Part shown: piece by piece, positions 1 to 5,741 of the stretch | Layout: each line of letters begins with the position of its first letter | Numbering within the stretch: position 1 is the stretch's first letter | Notes under the pieces: model-generated | The model's input: only the letters and a program-made list of their open reading frames with translations | What the model was told of the DNA's origin: nothing | Database searches by the model: none | Position numbers and translations under genes: made by a program | Source of the DNA: Bacillota bacterium | GTDB lineage: Bacteria; Bacillota; Clostridia; Christensenellales; CALWSW01 | Length of the DNA: 8,656 nt | Direction of reading: 5' to 3' | Assembly (NCBI GenBank): GCA_023402915.1 | Contig: JAEYFO010000048.1 | Location: 1-8,656 of the forward strand

Positions 1-597
1 GGAAAGAACATCGCCGTCGTGAGCGACGCGGGAATGCCCGGCATCTCCGACCCCGGCGCGCGCGTGGCCGAAGCCGCCATCGCCGCCGGCGTTCCCTTTA
101 CCGTTGCGCCCGGCGCTTCCGCCGCCGTGACGGCCGTGGTGCTCTCCGGCCTGCCCTGCGGCCGGTTCGTGTTCGAGGGCTTTTTGCCCCGGGAGAAAAA
201 ACCCCGCCGGGAGCGTCTTGCCCTTTTGAAAACCGAACCCCGCACCGCCGTGCTGTACGAAAGCCCCTTCCGCCTGAAGGACACGCTGCTCGAACTGAGG
301 GACGCGCTGGGCGACCGCCCCGCCGCCGTGTGCCGGGAATTGACCAAAATTCACGAAGAGACCGTCCGCGGCACGCTCAGCGAGCTGGCCGCCCACTACG
401 CCGAGCCGCCCAAGGGCGAATGCGTCATCGTGCTTTCGGGTGCAGAGGAGACCGAGGCGGAGACTCCCTCTCTCGAGGCGCAGCTTGCCGCCATGGAAGC
501 GCGCATCGCGTCCGGCGAAAAGCCCCGCGCCGCCGCCAAGGCCGTGGCCAACGGCTTGAGCCCCACCGAGCTGTATAACGCCTACCTCAAGCGCTGA
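1..597 (+). CDS. rsmI: 16S rRNA (cytidine(1402)-2'-O)-methyltransferase, 3' part (5' end outside window)
   Basis: The reading frame is open from base 1, and the visible 198 residues match RsmI. RsmI is the SAM-dependent enzyme that 2'-O-methylates C1402 in the 16S rRNA decoding centre (family knowledge). Visible signatures are VSDAGMPGISDPG (residues 7-19 of the visible part), the PGASAAVTAVVLSGLPCG loop, a GFLPRE segment, YESPFRL and RELTKIHEE. These belong to the tetrapyrrole-methylase fold. A short C-terminal helical domain follows, with ASGEKPRAAAKAVANGLSPTELYNAYLKR-like character. Family members are about 280 residues, so roughly 80 N-terminal residues lie upstream of the window. The GTG at 19 is internal, not a start. 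A terminator-like hairpin follows the stop directly, so this is probably the last gene of its transcript. Confidence 0.96.
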   Translation, partial: GKNIAVVSDAGMPGISDPGARVAEAAIAAGVPFTVAPGASAAVTAVVLSGLPCGRFVFEGFLPREKKPRRERLALLKTEPRTAVLYESPFRLKDTLLELRDALGDRPAAVCRELTKIHEETVRGTLSELAAHYAEPPKGECVIVLSGAEETEAETPSLEAQLAAMEARIASGEKPRAAAKAVANGLSPTELYNAYLKR

Positions 598-620
598 ACG
601 CCGCTGCGAGCGGGCGTTTT
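597..620 (+). terminator. Rho-independent terminator after rsmI
   Basis: The arm AACGCC-GCT (597-605) pairs with AGC-GG-GCGTT (609-618) around the loop GCG, with one bulged G at 612. The run TTTT follows. The stem begins on the last base of the rsmI stop codon. The U-tract is short, so this may be one of two successive terminators, the second at 765-786. Confidence 0.55.
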
Positions 621-934
621 GGGCGTTTGGCATTTCCCGGAGGCACAAGGGCACGCTTTCCGGTTTGCCGTTTGAAAAACGCCCGCCGCCCAAAGCATTC
701 TTTTTCAGAAACCCTCGCTAAAACAAAAGCCTTCGCTTCAAATTGCTTGCGGCAGAGCGTTGTGCTCCGTCGTGCCGGAGTTTTTTGGAAAACCCGTTTG
801 CCCTGCGGTGCGCCCTTACAGAATGCGCCGTTCTAACGGACGGACTGCGGCTCTGCCCCGTTTGCGTTTTGAAAAATCCCGCCGCCGGAAAGGGTTTTTT
901 GCGGTTTTCCAAAGAACGCCCAAACGGCAGCGGT
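621..934. other. Non-coding spacer with two related short repeats
   Basis: No convincing gene lies between rsmI and the ACT gene. Open frames here lack ribosome binding sites and recognisable protein content. The stretch holds two related copies of a roughly 28-bp segment, at 663-690 and 859-887. Both read GTTTGC, then a CGTTTGAAAAA-like core, then CCCGCCGCC. The first contains the box TGCCGTTTGAAAAA (666-679), which recurs exactly in the hairpin array after fprA (5502-5515). CGTTT-GAA-AAACG there can fold into a 5-bp hairpin. I see no T-box hallmark (such as GGTACCGCG) or obvious leader peptide for the downstream ilvN-like gene. Confidence 0.5.
765..786 (+). terminator. Possible second terminator downstream of rsmI
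   Basis: CTCCG (765-769) pairs with CGGAG (776-780) around loop TCGTGC, followed directly by TTTTTT (781-786). The 5-bp stem is short but GC-rich and the U-tract is good. An alternative pairing of CGGCA (750-754) with TGCCG (773-777) would disrupt it. That may be coincidence. Confidence 0.4.
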
Positions 935-963
935 TTGATTTTGAATTTTTGATTTTGTAAAAC
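935..963 (+). promoter_or_regulatory. Candidate sigma-A promoter for the ilvN-like/buk operon
   Basis: TTGATT (935-940) and TAAAAC (958-963) are separated by 17 bp and lie in the only AT-rich patch upstream of the ACT gene. Both hexamers match consensus in about four of six positions, so this is a reasonable but weak prediction. A start near 970 would give a leader of about 30 nt. Confidence 0.35.
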
Positions 964-1001
964 TTCACTCCCCCTCGACCCATTTGGAGGAACGAACCCC
1001 A

Positions 1002-1469
1002 ATGAATCACCCTTCGTCACACCTTTTGACCCTGGTCGTGGACAACGAATTCGGCGTTCTGACCCGAATCACCTCCACCATCCGCCGGGAGGGCTGGAAC
1101 ATCAAGAGCCTTTCCGTGGCGGAAACTGCCGACCACACGCTTTCGCGGCTGACGCTCTCGCTCGAATGCTTCGACGCAACGGTGGGAAGCGTTTTGCAGC
1201 GGCTGGGGCGGCTGGACTGCGTTCACGAGATCTGCGCCTGCACGGAGGCGACCCATCTTTTGCGGGAACTGGCGCTGTTGCGCCTGCCGAAAGAGGAACT
1301 TTCCCGCGCCAAAGAGCTGGGCGGCCTGCCCGCCGGGCCGGGCGTCTATGAATTTTCCGGCACGCCCGCGCAGCTGGACGCGGTGATCTGCGCCCTTTCG
1401 CCCCTTGAGGTGACCCGCACCGGCGTGGTCGCCGTGAACCGCTCGGAGCTTTTGGAGGAACGCTCATGA
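1002..1469 (+). CDS. ilvN: Acetolactate synthase small-subunit-like ACT domain protein
   Basis: This 155-residue protein has an N-terminal ACT domain with LTLVVDNEFGVLTRITSTIR (9-28), GWNIKSLSV (31-39) and LSRLTLSLE (48-56). This is the pattern of the valine-binding regulatory subunit of acetohydroxyacid synthase. Residues 84-150 match the second small-subunit domain (RELALLRL, then VYEFSGTPAQLDAVICAL, then VTRTGVVAVNRS). The linker between RELALLRL and VYEFSG looks about ten residues shorter than usual. The start is ATG 1002, because GGAGG at 986-990 sits 11 nt upstream; the in-frame TTG at 984 would overlap that site. The stop overlaps the buk start (ATGA, 1466-1469), giving translational coupling. 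No catalytic subunit (ilvB) is in view. It either partners an ilvB elsewhere or serves as a stand-alone amino-acid sensor. Confidence 0.85.
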   Translation: MNHPSSHLLTLVVDNEFGVLTRITSTIRREGWNIKSLSVAETADHTLSRLTLSLECFDATVGSVLQRLGRLDCVHEICACTEATHLLRELALLRLPKEELSRAKELGGLPAGPGVYEFSGTPAQLDAVICALSPLEVTRTGVVAVNRSELLEERS

Positions 1470-2554
1470 ACAGATCCGCACAGAAAAAGCGCTTCCGCGT
1501 GCTGGCCATCAACCCCGGCTCCACCTCGACGAAGGTGGCCGTTTACGAAGAGGAGGAGCTGCTTTACGAAGCGTCCATCCAGCATTCCCGAAAGGACATC
1601 GACGCCTGCGGCCCCGTGGTCAATCAAAACGGGATGCGCCGGGGCGTTGTGCTGCGCGCGCTGGAAGAAGCGGGCGTTCCCGTCTCTTCCCTCGACGCGG
1701 TCGTGGGCCGGGGCGGGCTGGTCGATCCCATCGACAGCGGGACGTATCTCATCAACGACCGGATGCTCCGGGATCTCGTCCATTCCGCCGCGTCGGTCCA
1801 CGCCTCCTCCCTCGGGGCGATCATCGCCTTTGACATCGCAAAAAGCGCGGGCATTCCCAGCTTTGTGGTCGATCCGGTGGTGGTGGACGAGCTGGAACCG
1901 GCGGCGAAGCTGACGGGGCTTCCGGGCATTGAGCGGCGCAGCATTTTTCACGCGCTGAATCAAAAGGCGGTGGCCCGCCGCGTCGCAAAAAAGATGGGCA
2001 TCGTCTACGAAAACGGGCGCTTCATCGTGGCGCACATGGGCGGCGGCGTGACCATTGGGGCGCACCGCTACGGCCGGGTGATCGACGTCAACGACGCGCT
2101 TTCGGGCGAAGGGCCGTTCACGCCGGAGCGGACGGGCGCGATCCCCGCCGTGCCGCTCATCAAGCTGTGTTTTTCCGGCGCGTACACGGAGCAGGAGCTG
2201 ATCGACAAGGTGATGAAATCGGGCGGCATGACGGCCTATTTGGGCACGAACGACCTGCGAAAATGCGAGCGGCTCATCAAGGAGGGCGACGAATACGCGG
2301 CGCTGGTGCTGGAGTCCATGGCCTATCAGGTCTCCAAGGAGATCGGGGCGATGGTGGCCGTGCTCGAAGGGCGTGTGGACGCGATCATCCTCACGGGCGG
2401 CCTGGCCTATTCCAACCGGTTCACCGGCTGCATCAAGCAGCGCGTGGGGCTCATTGCGCCCATCGAGGTGTTCCCCGGCGAGGAGGAGATGCTGGCGCTG
2501 GCCGAGGGCGCGCTGCGCGTGCTGCACGGCGAGGAGGCGGCGCTGGAGTATTGA
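1466..2554 (+). CDS. buk: Butyrate kinase
   Basis: This 362-residue protein is of normal length for butyrate kinase, in the acetate kinase (ASKHA) superfamily. The enzyme interconverts butyryl-phosphate plus ADP with butyrate plus ATP; some members prefer isobutyrate or other branched acids (family knowledge). Visible motifs are the phosphate-1 loop INPGSTSTKVAV (15-26), VVGRGGLVDP (79-88), FHALNQKAVARRVA (161-174), FIVAHMGGGVTIGAH (186-200), DVNDALSGEGPFTPERTGA (207-225), AIILTGGLAYSNRF (306-319) and PGEEEMLALAEGALRVL (337-353). GGAGG at 1454-1458 lies 7 nt before ATG 1466. The start overlaps the ACT gene stop by 4 nt. No phosphotransbutyrylase (ptb), the usual partner, is in the window. Repeat copy A begins at the base after the stop codon. 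Confidence 0.95.
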   Translation: MNRSAQKKRFRVLAINPGSTSTKVAVYEEEELLYEASIQHSRKDIDACGPVVNQNGMRRGVVLRALEEAGVPVSSLDAVVGRGGLVDPIDSGTYLINDRMLRDLVHSAASVHASSLGAIIAFDIAKSAGIPSFVVDPVVVDELEPAAKLTGLPGIERRSIFHALNQKAVARRVAKKMGIVYENGRFIVAHMGGGVTIGAHRYGRVIDVNDALSGEGPFTPERTGAIPAVPLIKLCFSGAYTEQELIDKVMKSGGMTAYLGTNDLRKCERLIKEGDEYAALVLESMAYQVSKEIGAMVAVLEGRVDAIILTGGLAYSNRFTGCIKQRVGLIAPIEVFPGEEEMLALAEGALRVLHGEEAALEY

Positions 2555-2786
2555 GGGGGGACGCCGGGGCGCTGCCTCACTTCGCAACGTTATCGCCCGC
2601 AGGGTGATATATCTCCTTGATAAAATCCGCAAAGCGCCATACCCAAAGGGCACACGGTCGGCGGTTTGGGGAAATGGTCGCCCCGGTTCGCTAACGCTTC
2701 CGGCGCTTCCTTGCTCAAGGTTGTCGCCCGCAGGGTGACGACCTTTGTAAAAATCCCCTGAAAACCCAAAAACTTTCAAAGAAAAA
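2555..2786 (+). repeat. Dispersed structured 3'-flank repeat, copy A (full length)
   Basis: It starts right after the buk stop with a G-run and GGGGCGCTGCCTCACTTCGC, and ends at AAAAACTTTCAAAG (2768-2781). The same sequence follows fprA (copy B, 5217) and the amidohydrolase (copy C, minus strand, 7251). Hairpin 1 is TATCGCCC-GCA-GGGTGATA (2591-2609). Hairpin 2 is a 13-bp stem, 2717-2729 with 2733-2745, around the same GCA loop and containing two G-U pairs. Between them is a segment shared with copy C, including CACACGG and GGCGGTTTGGGGAAATGG. A frame stays open through the repeat and gives RGAASLRNV-type peptides, but without a start site, so I treat it as non-coding. Confidence 0.85.
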
Positions 2787-2934
2787 GTAAAAAACCGTAA
2801 AAGTTACCGCCTGTCCTTCAATGAGGGGAAATGAGCAAATTTTGAGAGGTTTTTACGCTGGTTGATCGGAAGGGGGGGAATTTCCCTTCGCGGAAATCCC
2901 GGGGGATCCGCTGCTTGAAAAGCGAACGGCTCAG
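2787..2934. other. Spacer between copy A and the 110-bp array, with one hairpin
   Basis: No gene is seen. It begins with the tail ACCGCCTG (2810-2817), which resembles the TGCCGYYTGA box found after the other repeat copies. A hairpin at about 2876-2900 pairs GGG-ATTTCC with GGAAAT-CCC, with one bulged A, around the loop CTTCGC. No U-tract follows, so it is not a normal terminator. Confidence 0.45.
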
Positions 2935-3830
2935 ACCGGTGTTCCGTCAAGACGATCGATTGCTTTCCTCTGCCCGCGATTGCGGAGAGAAGGGAACCGC
3001 TTCTCAAAATTTTTGCGTTGCCTTTTGTAGAATGAATGGGAACGACTATTGTTCAGTCAGCACAGTCAACCGTTTTTCCGCTCTGATTATGGGGAAGGAA
3101 CGCAGCCTAACGAAGCTTTTGCGTTGCATTTTGCAGAATGAACATTTATGACCGGCACTCAGTCAAGTATGGTTTCCTGCTCCTTCCGCCCTTGCTTGCG
3201 GGAAAAAGAAACCGCCTTTACAGAGAGTTTTGTTGTGTTTTTCAGGATAACCATCTATGACTGGCATTTAATCAAAATTCGACCGTTCGCTTTTCCTTCC
3301 CGCCTGGCTGGAACCCAGAAACAGGTTTACAGAATTTAAGGCCATCCTCTGATCGGAAAACAAACATTGCAGAGTGATCTCCCGGACAAACGCAGCCAAC
3401 AACTTTTCCGCCCTGATTATGGGGAAGGAAAACAGCCTAATGAAGCTTTTGCGTTGCATTTTGCAGAATGAACATTTATGACCGGCACTCAGTCAAGTAT
3501 GGTTTCCTGCTCTTTCCGCCCCTGTTTGCGGGGAAACGAAATCGCCTTTCCGGAGAATTTTGTTGTGGGTTTGAGAGCAACCATTTATGACTGGTACTCA
3601 GTCATGTTCCGGTTTCAAGTACCCCTGCCGCTTTTCTCTGGCAAAAATGGGCGGGCATGTTCCCCCCCTTTTTCCCCTGCCTTTGAACGAGGGGGGCTAT
3701 ACATCGGCTCCGGACCGGTTTTCCGTCAACGCGCAGCTTCTTTTTCCACCCGCTTTCCCCTGCCGGAGATGGAGCCGCAAACTTTGCAAAGGCGTTTCCT
3801 CCGGGAGCGCGAGTTTTTGCGAACAAAATA
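2935..3830 (+). repeat. Array of about seven to eight degenerate ~110-bp units
   Basis: Units are spaced about 106-112 bp apart. The consensus unit opens with CAGTCA, has a central TTCCGC...GCGGGGAA-like hairpin, then a TTTTGCGTTGCATTTTGCAG segment (3011, 3117, 3228, 3447 and 3559 are the starts of recognisable copies), and closes with ATGACTGGCACT running into the next CAGTCA. The unit junction folds: TGACTG-GTACT-CAGTCA at 3588-3604 is a perfect 6-bp hairpin. Those at 3149-3165 and 3479-3495 have one mismatch, and that at 3258-3274 is weaker. The edges are recognisable by CGGCTC, GACCGGT and TTCCGTCAA near 2929-2952 and again near 3706-3728. Several frames are open and include MTGTQSSMVSCSFRPCL twice, but without ribosome binding sites or coding-type substitutions. 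Confidence 0.75.
3061..3596 (+). repeat. 206-bp block duplicated at a 330-bp offset within the array
   Basis: Bases 3061-3266 and 3391-3596 align without gaps at about 87% identity (26 differences counted by eye). A perfect 71-bp core spans 3112-3182 and 3442-3512. The 330-bp offset equals three ~110-bp units, so this is a higher-order repeat. The two blocks are separated by one divergent unit (3267-3390). The perfect core covers the TTTTGCGTTGC segment and the TGACCG...CAGTCA hairpin. Differences cluster in the flanks. Confidence 0.85.
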
Positions 3831-3840
3831 ACAGAACTGA

Positions 3841-3869
3841 TTTTGATCTTTTCTTTTTTGTGCTATACT
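3841..3869 (+). promoter_or_regulatory. Extended -10 promoter for fprA
   Basis: TGCTATACT (3861-3869) is an extended -10 element differing from TATAAT at one position. The -35 region is poor: TTTTGA at 3841-3846 with 17-bp spacing, or TTGATC at 3843-3848 with 15-bp spacing. The upstream tract is T-rich. Initiation near 3876 gives a leader of about 130 nt. The same TGCTATACTG occurs before the YbaN-type gene at 6072-6081. Confidence 0.7.
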
Positions 3870-3884
3870 GAAAAAAGAAACAGC

Positions 3885-3908
3885 CGGGCGGCCCGTTCCG
3901 CCCGTTTT
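3885..3908 (+). promoter_or_regulatory. Terminator-like GC hairpin at the start of the fprA leader
   Basis: CGGGCGG (3885-3891) pairs perfectly with CCGCCCG (3898-3904) around loop CCCGTT, followed by TTTT. It lies just after the predicted transcription start, between promoter and gene. It could be an attenuator or a 5'-end stabilising stem. It is too near the start to be the terminator of an upstream gene unless transcription enters from the array. Confidence 0.5.
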
Positions 3909-3962
3909 GCCATCCGGCCTTTTTCTTTTGGCTTTTTCAATTTTTACGACCTGATTTCGCAA

Positions 3963-3983
3963 GCTCCGGCCTTTTTCCGGAGC
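3963..3983 (+). promoter_or_regulatory. Hairpin just upstream of the fprA ribosome binding site
   Basis: GCTCCGG (3963-3969) pairs perfectly with CCGGAGC (3977-3983) around CCTTTTT, ending 7 nt before AGGAG (3991-3995). A 13-nt direct repeat TCCGGCCTTTTTC lies at 3913-3925 and 3965-3977. The second copy forms the 5' arm and loop, so the first might offer a partial competing partner. Its regulatory role is inference only. Confidence 0.45.
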
Positions 3984-4005
3984 GCAGGAAAGGAGCAAAT
4001 TTCCC

Positions 4006-5193
4006 ATGGCTGCCCAGAAACTCTGCGAAAACCTCTATTCCGTCGGCGTGATGAACCCGGCGCTGCGGGTGTTCGACATCGTCATGACCGCGCGCTACGG
4101 CACGACGTACAACGCCTACCTGATCCGCGGCGAAAAGACCGTGCTGGTCGAAACGGTACACGAGGACTTTTTTGACGAATATTTTGAAACCCTCTGCTCC
4201 GTGGTGGATCCCGCCAGCATTGACGCGCTGGTGATGAACCACACCGAGCCGGATCACAGCGGTTCGATCCAGAAGCTGCTGGAAAAGCTGCCCAATTTGA
4301 CCATTTACGCCTCTGCGGGCGGCAAAAAATTTCTCGACGCGCAGATCAACCGTCCCTGCGACATTCACGTGGTCAAGGACGGCGAAACGCTCGAAACGGG
4401 CATGGGAACGCTGCGGTTCCTCATTGCGCCCATGCTGCACTGGCCGGACAGCATGTTCACGTTCTGCGAGCAGAACGGCGTGCTGTTTTCCTGCGATTTT
4501 CTGGGCGCGCACTACTGCGAGCCGCGGCTGTTTGACGATCTGTCGTCCCATCCGGCCCAGTATGAAGAAGAATTTGCCTACTACTATCAGGGCATTTTCG
4601 GGCCGTTCAAGCCGCACGTGCTGAACGGGCTGAGCAAGATCGACGCGCTGCCCCTTCAGATGGTCTGCCCGAGCCACGGCCCCGTGCTGCGCGAGAGCTT
4701 CCGCCGCCGCATGGAGCAATACCGCGCCTGGAGCGCGCCTGCGCCCGCCGCTGCGAAAAAGACGGTGGCGGTGGTCTACTGCTCCGCCTACGGGTACACG
4801 GCCCAGCTGGCGAAAGCGGCTGCCGCCGCGCTGGAGGGCGACTATGACGTGCGGCTGCTGGACGCGGTGACGGAAGAGGTTTCCGCCTGCGCGGCCGCGC
4901 TGATGGACGCGGACGCGGTGCTGGTGGGCGCGTGCACCATCAACCGGGACGTGCCGGGCAGGATGTGGCAGGTGCTGTCCTCCGTGGACGCTTACGCCAT
5001 GGCCGGCAAGCCCGCCGGAACGTTCGGTTCCTACGGCTGGACGGGCGAGGGGCCGGCGCTGCTGCGCGACCGGCTTTGCGGCCTGAAGCTGCGCCTGATC
5101 GGCGAGCCGAAGAAGGTCTGCTTCCGCCCCACGGACGAGGATCTTTCCGCCATGGCCGCCTACGCGCGGGAAGTGGCCGGGGCGATCAAGTAG
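4006..5193 (+). CDS. fprA: Class A flavodiiron protein (O2/NO reductase)
   Basis: This 395-residue protein has the normal length for FprA-type flavodiiron proteins. These cytoplasmic enzymes reduce O2 to water or NO to N2O using electrons from rubredoxin or reduced flavin (family knowledge). The N-terminal metallo-beta-lactamase-like domain (about 1-245) carries the diiron ligands: H79-x-E81-x-D83-H84 in NHTEPDHSG, H145 in LHWPDSM, D164 in FSCDFLGAH and H224 in PSHGP. The C-terminal flavodoxin domain (about 253-395) has the FMN phosphate loop YCSAYGYTAQLA (258-269) and GSYGWTGEGP. No rubredoxin or flavin-reductase domain is fused, which makes it class A. AGGAG at 3991-3995 lies 10 nt before ATG 4006. 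It is transcribed alone from the 3841-3869 promoter. Repeat copy B follows the stop by about 20 nt. Confidence 0.96.
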   Translation: MAAQKLCENLYSVGVMNPALRVFDIVMTARYGTTYNAYLIRGEKTVLVETVHEDFFDEYFETLCSVVDPASIDALVMNHTEPDHSGSIQKLLEKLPNLTIYASAGGKKFLDAQINRPCDIHVVKDGETLETGMGTLRFLIAPMLHWPDSMFTFCEQNGVLFSCDFLGAHYCEPRLFDDLSSHPAQYEEEFAYYYQGIFGPFKPHVLNGLSKIDALPLQMVCPSHGPVLRESFRRRMEQYRAWSAPAPAAAKKTVAVVYCSAYGYTAQLAKAAAAALEGDYDVRLLDAVTEEVSACAAALMDADAVLVGACTINRDVPGRMWQVLSSVDAYAMAGKPAGTFGSYGWTGEGPALLRDRLCGLKLRLIGEPKKVCFRPTDEDLSAMAAYAREVAGAIK

Positions 5194-5216
5194 GAGGAGG
5201 CGTTGGGGAGGCGTCA

Positions 5217-5327
5217 GGGGGAGGCGTCAGGGGCGCTGTCTCACTTCGCAATGGTCGCCCCGGTTCGCTAACGCTTCCGGCGCTTCCTTGCTCAAGGTCG
5301 TCACCCGCAGGGTGACATTCCACCTTG
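5217..5327 (+). repeat. Dispersed structured 3'-flank repeat, copy B (internally deleted)
   Basis: This matches copy A from the leading GGGGCGCTGTCTCACTTCGC, but jumps from CTTCGCAA straight to TGGTCGCCCCGG. It lacks about 85 bp, including hairpin 1 and the CACACGG segment. Hairpin 2 is intact: GTCACCC-GCA-GGGTGAC (5300-5316), with an outer stem CAAGG (5293-5297) to CCTTG (5323-5327). Just upstream, GAGGCGT is repeated at 5197, 5208 and 5221. The AAAACTTTCAA box of this family is displaced to 5461-5471 by about 120 bp of extra hairpin sequence. Confidence 0.85.
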
Positions 5328-5334
5328 TTGAAAT

Positions 5335-5392
5335 CCCTGATTTTCAATCGAAAATCAGGGGAGTGGGCTTCCCCCTTCCTTCTTCGCCCACT
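5335..5392 (+). other. Two adjacent perfect hairpins
   Basis: CCCTGATTTTC (5335-5345) pairs with GAAAATCAGGG (5350-5360) around AATC, an 11-bp perfect stem. The next stem is AGTGGGC (5362-5368) with GCCCACT (5386-5392) around a 17-nt pyrimidine-only loop. Neither is followed by a T-run, so they are not standard terminators for fprA. They lie inside the sequence that separates repeat copy B from its AAAACTTTCAA box. Confidence 0.65.
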
Positions 5393-5402
5393 GGGCGCGG
5401 TC

Positions 5403-5474
5403 GGGGTCGGCCCCCTGAACCCCGCAAGGGGGACTTTTGAAAAAGTCCCCCTTGACCCCGAAAACTTTCAAGGG
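5403..5474 (+). other. Overlapping, mutually exclusive hairpins ending at the AAAACTTTCAA box
   Basis: Three stems compete. P1 is CCCC-GCAA-GGGG (5420-5431), with a GNRA-type loop. P2 is CAAGGGGGACTT (5425-5436) with AAGTCCCCCTTG (5443-5454), 12 bp and perfect. P3 is CCCTTGA (5449-5455) with TCAAGGG (5468-5474). P1 and P2 share the G-run, and P2 and P3 share the CCCTTG. A related module (CGGGG..CCCCG, CCCC..GGGG, TTTGAAAAAG) lies at 8066-8106. Confidence 0.65.
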
Positions 5475-5500
5475 AAAATAAAATCCGGAGAAGTTTTCGA

Positions 5501-5740
5501 CTGCCGTTTGAAAAAAAACAGGCGAAAGGAGCCGTTAAAACTGCCGTCTGTCTTCTGAATAAAGGCGAACGAGAAAGGCGTTGACCGTATGAGTTTCCGG
5601 CTGCCGTCTGATGAAAGGCAGACGCGAAAAATTCGCAGGAGTTCCCGACTGCCGTTTGAAGAAGAGCGGCGGAAAGAGCCAATCGAATTTCCCCCTGTCC
5701 GATTGGAGAAGAACAGGCGAAAAGGCTGCAAGGGCTTTTC
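5501..5740 (+). repeat. Tandem array of degenerate short hairpin units
   Basis: Units begin with CTGCCGTYTGA at 5501, 5541, 5601 and 5649, with a fifth diverged start (CTGTCCGATTGGA) at 5695. Spacings are 40, 60, 48 and 46 bp. Most continue to a RGGCGRAA-type second half that pairs with CGTYTG, for example CGTCTG with CAGACG after the 5601 start, CGTTTG with CAGGCG (G-U pairs) after 5501, and CCTGT with ACAGG after 5694. The arms differ while pairing is largely kept. Open frames across it give repetitive RLPFEEERRKEP-type peptides without a ribosome binding site. Spacers are too variable for a CRISPR array. Confidence 0.65.
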
Positions 5741-5741
5741 T

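Noticed and set aside
621..1001. T-box or attenuator leader for the ilvN-like gene
   Set aside because: No conserved T-box sequence, no leader peptide rich in branched-chain codons, and the terminators seen lie upstream of the likely promoter.
2559..2738. Peptides of the RGAVSLRNG type, read in one frame through repeat copies A, B and C
   Set aside because: No start codon with a ribosome binding site is present. Conservation tracks hairpin structure, and copy B has lost about 85 bp, which is not a multiple typical of a maintained reading frame.
1346..2779. Long 477-residue open frame opposite buk
   Set aside because: It is the antisense shadow of the GC-rich buk gene, with low-complexity His/Arg/Gly-rich composition and no family resemblance.
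2915..3831. Open frames over the 110-bp array, two starting MTGTQSSMVSCSFRPCL
   Set aside because: The similarity follows from the DNA repeat. There is no ribosome binding site, the related ATGACTGG motif falls in different frames in other units, and the copies differ at non-synonymous sites.
3937..4719. 260-residue open frame opposite fprA
   Set aside because: Antisense shadow of a clear flavodiiron gene, with no start site or recognisable domain.
5501..5740. CRISPR array
   Set aside because: Repeats are short, degenerate and irregularly spaced (40-60 bp), spacers are not distinct, and no cas genes are nearby.
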